NCBI RefSeq assembly: GCF_015686655.1
Contig: NZ_JADPMP010000002.1
Location: 124,001 to 188,000 of the forward strand
From: Pontibacter sp. FD36
GTDB lineage: Bacteria > Bacteroidota > Bacteroidia > Cytophagales > Hymenobacteraceae
DNA: 64,000 nucleotides
Direction: 5' to 3'
Positions 55,131 to 63,305 of the stretch are shown one piece after another. The notes beneath the pieces were generated by a model that saw only the letters and a program-made list of their open reading frames with translations, made no database searches and was not told the DNA's origin. Numbering within the stretch: position 1 is the first letter of the stretch; each line of letters begins with the position of its first letter. The position numbers and the translations under genes are program-made.

Positions 55131-56051
55131 ATGGAGATAGCATTATCACAGGAAGAGGAAAAGAATAAGAAGATTGCTGCAGGGATCAGTATCACCCTGC
55201 ACATCATCATTCTATTGCTGCTCTTTTTCCTGCTGGCCTGGAATGGTGCCCCTGGCAACCCGGACGAGGAGATTGGCATTGAGATAAACTATGGCACTGA
55301 CGCCATGGGCAGCGGCGACGTGCAGTCGAAGGCTACTCCGAACGAGTCGAAGAACGTGCAGGACAGCAAGCCAGCACCCACGCAGCCGGATCCGCTTCCT
55401 GAACCTAAGCCTGTTGCAGCTGCTACTCCAACACCGCCTACTCCAGTAGAAACGCCAAAGGTGGTAACAACCCCTGTGGAGTCGCCAGTGTCGGTTAAAG
55501 AGGAAGTAAAGCCGCAGCCTAAGCCTACGCCTAAAGTAGAAGAGGTAAAGAAGCCGGTAGAGCAGCCGAAGGAAGAGGTGAAGAAGCCTGAACCTGAGAA
55601 GCCACGTACGCTGTACCCTGGCAAGCCTACTGAAAGCACGGGTACTGGTAAAGCTGGCACATCAAACGAGGCTACTGGCAACAACAATGGTGATGACGCC
55701 AATAAAGTAGGGGATAAAGGTGACCCACGCGGTCAGATGACTGCCAAGAACTATGAAGGTACGCCGGGCGGTGGCGGCGGCGGTGACGGTCTGGATATGG
55801 CCGGCTGGCGCTACGACATCTCTCCAAAGCGTGACCCTTACGAGAATGAAACAGGTTTTGTGAAGTTCCGCATCCGTATCGACGCTGACGGCAACCTAAT
55901 CGGCATTGACCGCTTGGAAAGCACCGTGTCGCCGCATGTAGAGAAGTGGTACCGCGAGCAGCTTCAGAAAACAACCTTTAGCCGCACCGGTGGAGGCAGA
56001 AGCACTACAGGCGCTACGGGTACCGTTACTTTTGTGATCAGATCACGCTAA
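55131..56051 (+). CDS. TonB/TolA-like energy transducer
   Basis: This 306-residue protein has one N-terminal transmembrane helix (about residues 16-40, with HIIILLLLFFLLAW). A long Pro/Lys/Glu/Val-rich periplasmic spacer (about 60-160) and a Gly/Asn-rich stretch follow. The C-terminal TonB-like domain contains FVKFRIRIDADGNLIGIDRLE, the usual TonB_C pattern, and ends in TVTFVIRSR. It carries motor force to the outer membrane. With no pal or tolB here, TonB is the safer family name, but TolA function remains possible. Confidence 0.88.
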   Translation: MEIALSQEEEKNKKIAAGISITLHIIILLLLFFLLAWNGAPGNPDEEIGIEINYGTDAMGSGDVQSKATPNESKNVQDSKPAPTQPDPLPEPKPVAAATPTPPTPVETPKVVTTPVESPVSVKEEVKPQPKPTPKVEEVKKPVEQPKEEVKKPEPEKPRTLYPGKPTESTGTGKAGTSNEATGNNNGDDANKVGDKGDPRGQMTAKNYEGTPGGGGGGDGLDMAGWRYDISPKRDPYENETGFVKFRIRIDADGNLIGIDRLESTVSPHVEKWYREQLQKTTFSRTGGGRSTTGATGTVTFVIRSR

Positions 56052-56065
56052 TTTCTATTGATTTC

Positions 56066-57358
56066 ATGACTTATCAAGAGTGTCTTGATTACCTATACCA
56101 GCAATTGCCGATGTATCAACACATCGGCAATGCTGCTTTTAAGAAGAGCCTCGACAACATAATAGCTCTTTGCGACGCACTTGGGCAGCCACAGCATAAG
56201 TTCAAGACCGTGCATGTGGCTGGTACAAACGGCAAAGGCAGCAGTTCACACATGCTGGCTGCCGTACTGCAGAGCGCAGGCTATAAAACCGGCCTCTATA
56301 CCTCACCACACCTCAAGTCATTTACTGAAAGGGTGCGTGTGAACGGAGCAGAGCTGCCACAGGATTACCTGATTTCTTTTGTAGAGCGGCATAAGGAGCT
56401 GTTCGAACAGGTAAAGCCATCCTTTTTTGAAATGACGGTGGCGCTGGCTTTCCAGTATTTTGCTGACAAGCAGGTGGATGTCGCTGTGATCGAGGTGGGG
56501 CTGGGCGGAAGGCTCGATTCTACCAATATCATTACCCCGGAACTGTCGCTGATCACCAACATTGGTTTTGACCACCAGGCTTTGCTGGGCGATACCTTGG
56601 TAGAGATAGCAGGAGAGAAGGCCGGGATTATTAAACCCCATATACCTGCTTTAGTCAGTACCAAGCAGTCAGAGATCACACACGTGTTTGAGCAAAAGGC
56701 TGCTGCTGAGCATTCACCGCTTTATTTTGCTACCGACAGCATAACCGTACAGGTGCTGGACCAGCATCTTGAGGGGCAGGTATACAATGTATACCTGGAT
56801 GGCAAGCCTTGGCTGCAGTCATTGCAGTCTGATCTGGCCGGGGTATACCAGCAGTTTAATCTGCCCGGTGTACTCAAATCTCTGTTATTACTTCGTGGGC
56901 AGGGCTTTACTATCTCAGAAGAAGCCATCCGCCAAGGTATAGCTCAAACCAAAACGGTTACAGGTCTGAAAGGACGTTGGCAGGTATTGGGTAATCAACC
57001 TTTAACAATTTGTGATACAGGTCATAATGTTGATGGTGTTAAACAAATACTTACTCAGTTAACTGCCCTAGCACCCAAGCAAGTACACTTTGTTTTTGGC
57101 GCCGTGAATGACAAGGATATTACGACTATTCTGCAGCTACTGCCAAAGCGTTATACCTATTACTTCTGTCAGGCGCAGATACCACGCGCTTTGCCTGTGG
57201 AAGAGCTCCAGGAAAAAGCAAAACTGGTCGGGTTGAAAGGGGATTCCTATCTAACTGTAAGCGAAGCCATCGCTGCTGCCAGGGGAAATGCAAAGCCGGA
57301 TGAGGTAATTTTTATTGGAGGTAGTACCTTTGTGGTCGCAGAGATTGACGAACTATAA
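56066..57358 (+). CDS. folC: Bifunctional folylpolyglutamate synthase/dihydrofolate synthase
   Basis: This 430-residue Mur-ligase-family enzyme adds glutamate to dihydropteroate and folates. It has the ATP loop HVAGTNGKGSSSHML, the downstream GLGGRLDSTNI and SLITNIGFDHQALLG motifs, and the ICDTGHNVDGVKQ C-terminal domain segment. It begins 14 nt after the tonB-like gene and is probably in the same transcript, a frequent but functionally unexplained neighbourhood. Confidence 0.95.
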   Translation: MTYQECLDYLYQQLPMYQHIGNAAFKKSLDNIIALCDALGQPQHKFKTVHVAGTNGKGSSSHMLAAVLQSAGYKTGLYTSPHLKSFTERVRVNGAELPQDYLISFVERHKELFEQVKPSFFEMTVALAFQYFADKQVDVAVIEVGLGGRLDSTNIITPELSLITNIGFDHQALLGDTLVEIAGEKAGIIKPHIPALVSTKQSEITHVFEQKAAAEHSPLYFATDSITVQVLDQHLEGQVYNVYLDGKPWLQSLQSDLAGVYQQFNLPGVLKSLLLLRGQGFTISEEAIRQGIAQTKTVTGLKGRWQVLGNQPLTICDTGHNVDGVKQILTQLTALAPKQVHFVFGAVNDKDITTILQLLPKRYTYYFCQAQIPRALPVEELQEKAKLVGLKGDSYLTVSEAIAAARGNAKPDEVIFIGGSTFVVAEIDEL

Positions 57359-57360
57359 AA

Positions 57361-58014
57361 ATGGGAAGAAGTAAATTAGCAAAGTTTGCCGCTATAGCGG
57401 AGCGTGAGAATGTAATAGAACCAGAAGGAGAGCTTTATGGTCAGTTGAAAGGCAGATGGCGTGATGAGTTTTTTGAGAATGAGAAGCCTTTGATCCTGGA
57501 GATCGGTTGTGGCCGCGGGGAATATACGGTAGGTATGGCGCGGCTTTTTCCGGACAAAAACTTTCTGGGACTCGATATCAAAGGAGCACGCATCTGGAAA
57601 GGAAGCTCTCTGGCGGAAGAGGAAGACCTGCACAATGTGGCTTTTCTGCGCACTTTCATTGAGAATCTGGAAGATAACTTTGCTGAAGGGGAAGTTGACG
57701 AGATTTGGGTTACTTTCCCGGATCCTCGACCAAAGGACCGTGACATCAAGCGTCGCCTCACATCGCCGCGTTTCCTGGACCTGTATGCAAAAATTCTAAA
57801 GCCGGGCGGGATTCTGCACCTCAAGACTGACAACCAGATGCTATTTGACTATACCTTGGAAGTGCTTCAAGAGCGTAACCCGAAAGACCTGCTCTTTACG
57901 CACGACCTTTACCAGTCTGATCTGCAAGATCACACGATGGGTATCTACACCACCTACGAGAAGCGCTACCTGTCCGAAGGAATCACTATTAAATACCTGC
58001 AGTTTAAGGTATAA
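57361..58014 (+). CDS. trmB: tRNA (guanine-N7-)-methyltransferase
   Basis: This 217-residue SAM-dependent enzyme methylates G46 of tRNA variable loops. It has the SAM motif ILEIGCGRGEYTVGMA and the family signature EIWVTFPDPRPKDRDIKRRL, followed by LKPGGILHLKTDN. It starts 2 nt after folC and ends before a long perfect hairpin terminator. Confidence 0.96.
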   Translation: MGRSKLAKFAAIAERENVIEPEGELYGQLKGRWRDEFFENEKPLILEIGCGRGEYTVGMARLFPDKNFLGLDIKGARIWKGSSLAEEEDLHNVAFLRTFIENLEDNFAEGEVDEIWVTFPDPRPKDRDIKRRLTSPRFLDLYAKILKPGGILHLKTDNQMLFDYTLEVLQERNPKDLLFTHDLYQSDLQDHTMGIYTTYEKRYLSEGITIKYLQFKV

Positions 58015-58051
58015 GCCATCAGATACAAATGTATCTTACACTTAAATCAAG

Positions 58052-58083
58052 ACGGTCCGCCATACCCAGGTATGGCGGACCGT
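58052..58083. terminator. Terminator of the envelope/folC/trmB operon
   Basis: A perfect 15-bp palindromic stem (58052-58066 with 58069-58083) encloses only 2 nt, so the loop probably opens to 4 or more. It is 37 nt after the trmB stop and followed by TTTATATTATT. Confidence 0.85.
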
Positions 58084-58205
58084 TTATATTATTGCTTATT
58101 CGAGGTCGATTGCAGGTATAGCCAGTTTAATCTGAGAAGTATTTCAAGTTTTGTATGACTCAATCCACAGAATGGAACGGTTCAAAAAAGCTTAAAACGA
58201 AACAA

Positions 58206-58233
58206 CGCTACCCTTTAACTCTCTAACTCCTTA
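58206..58233 (-). repeat. G/A-rich 3'-end repeat, third copy
   Basis: Read in the sense of the TrpF-like gene, the sequence from its stop codon onward is TAAGGAGTTAGAGAGTTAAA, then GGG. It matches the core AGGAGTTrrAGAGT of the repeats at the topoisomerase IB and DRH-lipoprotein gene ends (2181-2200 and 2411-2446). Confidence 0.5.
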
Positions 58234-58854
58234 GTTTTCCTCGATTTCCTCGAAGATCTCCTGCAGTTCGTCAAAGTCCTTCAGCCCTGGTTTGATCTCG
58301 TGACCACCACGTAAGCCAATGCCAGCGGGTTTGATGTCCTTCAGCACCGCGTTGATGTTGTGGCGGTGTACGCCGAAGCCCAGGTATATCTGAAAACGCT
58401 TTGCCAGGTTTTTGAGAAACTTGGTGTTGGTGTCGTCAATGTTTTCGAAATCTGATGAGTAGATCAGGAAACTGTCAACAGAAGGACCGTACAGCTCCAT
58501 CATCTCCAGCAGCTCGCTCTCTACGGTGTCCTTATTGATAAATACCTTCTGAATAACCGGGCGGTTGATCTCTTCGATCTCGTCGATCAGGTAGGGTGTA
58601 TCCAGTTGAATGTAATCCAGACCGAAGTCATCAGCATACTGGTTGATAATATCGGGCTTGGCACGCTCGAACTCACCTGCCAGCTTAACGCCAGATACCC
58701 AGCCTACGATTTCCTTCAGCGTATCGGAAGACATACGCTCCTTATCGTCCAGTTTCAGGTTGAAGCTGATAATATCTACGCCCATGCCAGCGCAGTAACG
58801 CGCATCACTCAAATTGTTAATACCATTTACTATTACAGAGGTACGTAAGCCCAT
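58231..58854 (-). CDS. TrpF-like (phosphoribosylanthranilate isomerase fold) protein lacking the catalytic Cys
   Basis: This 207-residue protein has the TrpF barrel outline: VNGINNLSDARYCAGMGVDIISF at the start and GLRGGHEIKPGLKDFDELQEIF at the end, where TrpF has its phosphate-binding SSGVE-PG-KD segment. The catalytic cysteine of TrpF (K-x-C-G) is Asn10 here, and the usual LLLD aspartate strand reads FLIYSSD. It is therefore unlikely to perform the tryptophan step, and no other trp genes are near. It could be a diverged isomerase, a binding protein or a structural paralogue. Stand-alone gene with a G/A-rich repeat at its stop. Confidence 0.72.
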   Translation of the reverse strand: MGLRTSVIVNGINNLSDARYCAGMGVDIISFNLKLDDKERMSSDTLKEIVGWVSGVKLAGEFERAKPDIINQYADDFGLDYIQLDTPYLIDEIEEINRPVIQKVFINKDTVESELLEMMELYGPSVDSFLIYSSDFENIDDTNTKFLKNLAKRFQIYLGFGVHRHNINAVLKDIKPAGIGLRGGHEIKPGLKDFDELQEIFEEIEEN

Positions 58855-59032
58855 AGCAATCTATCTTTTAAAAACCGGTTCGGTTCAGTTAATCCTATTG
58901 AATTCCAAAGTAAGTTCCTTATCGGGTACGATGCCATATTTTTTAATGTTTTTTTTAATGCGACAGCATCTTTTAAACAGTTGTTGTTACAATATTTGCC
59001 CGGCTGAATCTTTATTAGTGCCCCGATGTTAC

Positions 59033-59040
59033 TATCTTTG
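59033..59040 (+). promoter_or_regulatory. -7 element of the mnmA operon
   Basis: TATCTTTG matches TAnnTTTG, 41 nt before the mnmA ATG. TTT rather than TTG sits 19 nt upstream. Confidence 0.6.
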
Positions 59041-59081
59041 TAGAAAAATTATAGCATTTCGAATTACAATTCTGAAAATAA

Positions 59082-60209
59082 ATGAGTAAGTTAGGAAGGG
59101 TATTGGTAGCCATGAGCGGCGGCATAGATAGCTCCGTAGCGGCTGTGATGTTGCACGAGCAAGGCTATGAAGTGGTGGGTATGACCATGAAGACTTGGGA
59201 TTATGCATCGAGCGGCGCCAGCAAGAAAGAGACCGGCTGCTGCAGCCTCGACTCCATCAACGATGCCCGAAACATAGCGGTACAGCTCGGCTTCCCGCAC
59301 TACATTATAGACATACGCGAAGAGTTTGGTGACTATGTGATCAACCACTTCACAGACGAATACATTGCAGGCCGCACGCCAAACCCATGTGTGTTGTGTA
59401 ATACGCACATCAAGTGGGATGCTTTATTGCGTCGTGCCGACCAGTTGGGTTGCGATTTTATCGCGACCGGGCACTATGCTAACATCCGGGAAGAAAATGG
59501 CCGCTTTGTGATATCGAAAGGTCTGGACGAAAACAAAGACCAGTCCTATGCGCTGTGGGGTATTTCGCAGGAGAGCCTGAGCCGTACGATGTTCCCACTT
59601 GGGAAATTGCGTAAAACAGAGATTCGTCAGATGGCAATGGACCGCGGCTTCACGGAACTGGTGAATAAGCCTGAGTCTTATGAAATCTGCTTTATACCTG
59701 ACAACGACTACCGTGGCTTCCTGAAGCGCCGAGTTGAGGGACTGGAGGAGCAGGTAGCCGGTGGTGAGTTTGTGCTGGAAGACGGTACGGTAGTGGGCAA
59801 GCATGAAGGTTATCCATTCTATACCATTGGGCAGCGTAAGGGTCTGGGTATAGCACTTGGTTTCCCGGCTTATGTGACCCGTATTGAGAAAGACACTAAC
59901 CGTGTAATTTTGGGTAACTACGAAGATCTGGCCAAAAATGCCATGACCGTAGGAAAGCTTAACATGGTAAAGTATGATAACCTGATTGGTCAGCCTATAC
60001 CTACCATTACGAAAGTTAGGTATAACGACCCGGGAACAGAGGCTATAATCGAGCAAGAAGGAGATAAGATGAAAGTACACTTCCTGAGTGGTGTGCATGC
60101 GATCGCTCCTGGTCAGGCTGCCGTATTCTATGAAGGCAACGACGTAGTGGGTGGCGGCTGGATCGAGTCAAACTATAACTCAGACTATTACCTGAACGTG
60201 TTGCAATAA
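59082..60209 (+). CDS. mnmA: tRNA-specific 2-thiouridylase
   Basis: This 375-residue enzyme thiolates U34 of tRNA-Lys, -Glu and -Gln. It has the ATP PP-loop AMSGGIDSSVAAVML, the catalytic cysteine pair region NPCVLCNTHIKW and YEICFIPDNDY, and the FYTIGQRKGLGIA segment of the central domain. All family features are intact. The stop TAA shares its last base with the ATG of the following lipoprotein gene. Confidence 0.97.
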   Translation: MSKLGRVLVAMSGGIDSSVAAVMLHEQGYEVVGMTMKTWDYASSGASKKETGCCSLDSINDARNIAVQLGFPHYIIDIREEFGDYVINHFTDEYIAGRTPNPCVLCNTHIKWDALLRRADQLGCDFIATGHYANIREENGRFVISKGLDENKDQSYALWGISQESLSRTMFPLGKLRKTEIRQMAMDRGFTELVNKPESYEICFIPDNDYRGFLKRRVEGLEEQVAGGEFVLEDGTVVGKHEGYPFYTIGQRKGLGIALGFPAYVTRIEKDTNRVILGNYEDLAKNAMTVGKLNMVKYDNLIGQPIPTITKVRYNDPGTEAIIEQEGDKMKVHFLSGVHAIAPGQAAVFYEGNDVVGGGWIESNYNSDYYLNVLQ

Positions 60210-60934
60210 TGAGAAGAGCCCTTTTGCTTCTGGTTGTGCTGGCTGCTTTTGTAGCCGGCTGCGAAAATAAATACAAGGATCCTGATCCTGTTGCGATGGG
60301 CTACGACTATTATCCGCTGGAAGTAGGGCAGTACCGGGTGTATGATGTGAAGGAAACGCTTTACTTCAGCGAAACACCTTCCGAGCGCAATTACCAGTTG
60401 AGGGAGCGGATTGATACCAGCTTTCAAGACCAGACCGGTAAGCTTGTTTATAAAATTGTGCGGTCTATCCGCTCAAACGCAACTGTAGAATGGCTCGATG
60501 ATTCGGTTATGACTGTGACTAGGCATGAACAAAAGGTTGTGCTTACAAGAGATAATACTCGTTATATTAAGCTTGTCTTCCCAGTTAAGAATGGATTAGA
60601 GTTTGTTGGGGATTTGTACAATACGTGGCAAGTGACTGATGGTAAGACACGAGATAATAAAGAAGTTTATACCTATGAAAATGTAGGGTTGAGCTACGAA
60701 GTGGCTGGAGAATCTTATCCGTCTACAGCCACTGTAATTCAGAAGTTCTTAACAAACAGTACAAGACTCGATGACCGTTATGAAGTTTATGCAGAAGGTA
60801 TAGGTCTGGTGCATCGTGTTTCCGATCGATTGAACTACGAGAATTGTGCAAGTGGTGTGGGTTGCGTTGATGGGTTTAAAATCATAAGTGGCCACGAACG
60901 AGAAGAAATCTTAATCGAGCACGGTAAACTCTAA
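60209..60934 (+). CDS. Lipoprotein of unknown function
   Basis: This 241-residue protein has a lipoprotein signal peptide ending in AAFVAGC (Cys18). The mature part begins with DYYPLEVGQYRVYDVKETLYF and is mostly predicted beta strands, like other small Bacteroidota lipoproteins of unknown role. Two late cysteines occur in ENCASGVGCVDGF and could form a disulfide. It overlaps mnmA by one base and is followed after 5 nt by a T9SS subtilase, so it is co-transcribed with both. Confidence 0.85.
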   Translation: MRRALLLLVVLAAFVAGCENKYKDPDPVAMGYDYYPLEVGQYRVYDVKETLYFSETPSERNYQLRERIDTSFQDQTGKLVYKIVRSIRSNATVEWLDDSVMTVTRHEQKVVLTRDNTRYIKLVFPVKNGLEFVGDLYNTWQVTDGKTRDNKEVYTYENVGLSYEVAGESYPSTATVIQKFLTNSTRLDDRYEVYAEGIGLVHRVSDRLNYENCASGVGCVDGFKIISGHEREEILIEHGKL

Positions 60935-60939
60935 AGCTT

Positions 60940-62574
60940 ATGCGGTATCTGTTTCTGCTTGTCTTACTCCTGACGATGGCCCTTCATGCAAGGGCGCAGG
61001 GAAGCGACGGCGCAGAGCAGAAGCATCTGATCTACTTTACTGACAAGAACAATTCTCCCTATACAATAGCAGAACCAGCGCTATACCTTTCAGCCAAGGC
61101 GATCGAACGCCGCAGCAAGCAGGGTATAGCGCTTTCTGTTCGTGACTTGCCGGTCAATCCTGCTTATGTGAGCGACCTCAAGGCAACAGGTGCCACAGTA
61201 CTCTATACCTCACGCTGGTTCAATGCGGCCATTGTGCAGTGCTCTCCTCAAAAGCTGACGGAACTGCAGACGCTTGCCTTTGTAAAGGGGACGCAACAAC
61301 TCAATCGCCTGCCTGCCTCCACTAAAAAAGCTACGCAATCAAACGATAGTCTGGGGGTTGCTAAGGTTTCGTTCGATCCCTCTTATTTTGGGCCATCCTA
61401 TCACCAGTCCAACATGCTGGGTATACCTGAGTTACATGCGGCCGGCTACCAGGGCGAAGGCATCACTATTGCCGTGTTCGATGCAGGTTTCCCAGGAGTG
61501 AATAGTATCGGTGCTTTCTCACACCTTTTCCAGAATAGCCAGATCAAAGGAACTTACGACTTTGTTAGCAAAAAGACAGATGTCTATGGCCACAGCCAGC
61601 ACGGCACCTCCGTGCTTTCTACGATGGCCGCCTACGATCCGGGCCGCATCATAGGCACGGCTCCCAAAGCAAACTATTACCTGTTCCGCACGGAAGACGC
61701 TGCCACTGAGCATAACATTGAAGAGGTGAACTGGCTGTTGGCCGCTGAATTTGCCGATAGCGCCGGGGTAGATGTGATAAATTCTTCGCTTGGCTATACC
61801 TTGTTCGATGCGCCTTCTTACAGCTATACCTACAGCGAACTCAACGGCAATACCACCATAGTCACCCGAGCTGCTGACCTGGCTGCTGCCACCGGCATGC
61901 TGGTCGTGACGAGTGCAGGTAACGAAGGCAACAAAGCTTGGCGCTATATCTCGGCACCCGCCGATGCTGACTCTGTGCTAACGGTGGGGGCGGTGGACTC
62001 GCTTGCCGTGCATTCCCTGTTCAGCTCGATTGGCCCTACCGCCGATCAAAGGCTTAAACCGGATGTGGTAGCAATGGGACAGCAGGTATACGTGCTGTCT
62101 TCTTCAGGTGCTCTTGGCCGGTCAAGCGGTACTTCTTTCTCGGGACCCATCATGGCAGGTATGGTCGCCTGTATCTGGCAGGCCCGTCCGAAGCTTACCA
62201 ACATGCAGTTGCTGGAACTGATGCGCCAACTGGGCAGTAATTACAACAACCCGAACAATACAACCGGGTATGGTTTACCTAGCTACAGCCGACTTGTTAC
62301 AAGCCTGACCGATGATCAGACAGCAGGAATAAGCATCACCAATCCAGTAGCAGAGGAGCCTATAGTGCTGCGCATGGACGAGAACTGGCAAAAGGAGCAT
62401 GCGCTGGTACAACTCTATGATACTTCCGGAAAACTGGTACATACTCAATTATTGCCTGCCCAACAAGCGGTCCACACACTCAAAATCAGACCATCAACGC
62501 TCAAGAAAGGCATATACCTTTGCCAGGTGAGCTCCAACAGTAAAAACGTTACTTTGCGCTTTGTCAGACTCTGA
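60940..62574 (+). CDS. Subtilisin-family (S8) serine protease with T9SS sorting domain
   Basis: This 544-residue secreted protease has a signal peptide (FLLVLLLTMALHARAQ) and a propeptide-like region. The catalytic triad is Asp181 (IAVFDAGFPG), His221 (GHSQHGTSVL) and Ser399 (SGTSFSGPIMAGM). The last 80 residues (NPVAEEPIVLRMDENWQKEH, LVQLYDTSGKLVHTQ, KGIYLCQV) match a type A C-terminal sorting domain of the type IX secretion system. The enzyme is therefore expected outside the cell or on its surface, and the genome should encode a T9SS. Last gene of the mnmA operon. Confidence 0.93.
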   Translation: MRYLFLLVLLLTMALHARAQGSDGAEQKHLIYFTDKNNSPYTIAEPALYLSAKAIERRSKQGIALSVRDLPVNPAYVSDLKATGATVLYTSRWFNAAIVQCSPQKLTELQTLAFVKGTQQLNRLPASTKKATQSNDSLGVAKVSFDPSYFGPSYHQSNMLGIPELHAAGYQGEGITIAVFDAGFPGVNSIGAFSHLFQNSQIKGTYDFVSKKTDVYGHSQHGTSVLSTMAAYDPGRIIGTAPKANYYLFRTEDAATEHNIEEVNWLLAAEFADSAGVDVINSSLGYTLFDAPSYSYTYSELNGNTTIVTRAADLAAATGMLVVTSAGNEGNKAWRYISAPADADSVLTVGAVDSLAVHSLFSSIGPTADQRLKPDVVAMGQQVYVLSSSGALGRSSGTSFSGPIMAGMVACIWQARPKLTNMQLLELMRQLGSNYNNPNNTTGYGLPSYSRLVTSLTDDQTAGISITNPVAEEPIVLRMDENWQKEHALVQLYDTSGKLVHTQLLPAQQAVHTLKIRPSTLKKGIYLCQVSSNSKNVTLRFVRL

Positions 62575-62618
62575 TGCCGCGCGAATGATTTTCAAACGAA
62601 GGATTCTATCTTAATTTC

Positions 62619-62626
62619 TATATTTG
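62619..62626 (+). promoter_or_regulatory. -7-like element directly before rpe
   Basis: TATATTTG is a perfect TAnnTTTG match ending only 4 nt before the rpe ATG. If used, transcription would start at or within the start codon, giving a leaderless message; otherwise it is a chance match. Confidence 0.4.
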
Positions 62627-62630
62627 CTTC

Positions 62631-63284
62631 ATGAAACCAATTATCGCCCCCTCTGTACTAGCTTCTGATTTTGCCAACCTGCAGTCTGAAGTAGAAATGC
62701 TGAACGAAAGCCAGGCCGACTGGCTGCATATCGACATCATGGACGGCCGCTTTGTGCCGAACATATCCTTCGGTTTTCCGGTGCTGCAAGCCATTCAGCG
62801 CCACGCCAAGAAGCCACTGGATGTGCACTTGATGATCGTGGAGCCAGAGCTTTACATCGAGCAGTTCAGAGAAGCAGGAGCCGAGATTATTTCTGTTCAC
62901 CTGGAGGCCTGCAACCACCTGCACCGCACTATTCAGCAAATAAAAGCAACAGGAGCCAAGGCAGGTATAGCCCTTAACCCGCATACTTCCGTACAACTGC
63001 TCGACGATGTGATCGCTGACGTGGATCTAGTATGTGTGATGTCGGTAAATCCGGGTTTTGGTGGACAGAAGTTCATCGAAAACACCTACCGCAAGATAGA
63101 AGCGCTGAAGAACCTGATCATTTCCCGCAACTCTAATGCACTGATCGAGATAGACGGCGGTGTGAATCAGCAGAATGCACCCTTGCTGTTGGAGAAAGGA
63201 GCTGATGCTTTGGTAGCCGGTAGCTTTGTGTTCAACTCGGCTAATCCGTTGCAGACCATCGCTAATCTGAAAAACCAGGCTTAA
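62631..63284 (+). CDS. rpe: Ribulose-phosphate 3-epimerase
   Basis: This 217-residue TIM-barrel enzyme interconverts ribulose 5-phosphate and xylulose 5-phosphate in the pentose phosphate pathway. It has IIAPSVLASDFANL, the metal and catalytic segments HIDIMDGRFVPNISFG and LDVHLMI, VMSVNPGFGGQKFI, and the second catalytic aspartate in EIDGGVN. Full length. The start is fixed by the conserved N-terminus, which lies only 4 nt after a TATATTTG box. Confidence 0.97.
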   Translation: MKPIIAPSVLASDFANLQSEVEMLNESQADWLHIDIMDGRFVPNISFGFPVLQAIQRHAKKPLDVHLMIVEPELYIEQFREAGAEIISVHLEACNHLHRTIQQIKATGAKAGIALNPHTSVQLLDDVIADVDLVCVMSVNPGFGGQKFIENTYRKIEALKNLIISRNSNALIEIDGGVNQQNAPLLLEKGADALVAGSFVFNSANPLQTIANLKNQA

Positions 63285-63305
63285 TTCATAACCTAAACAC
63301 CCTCT

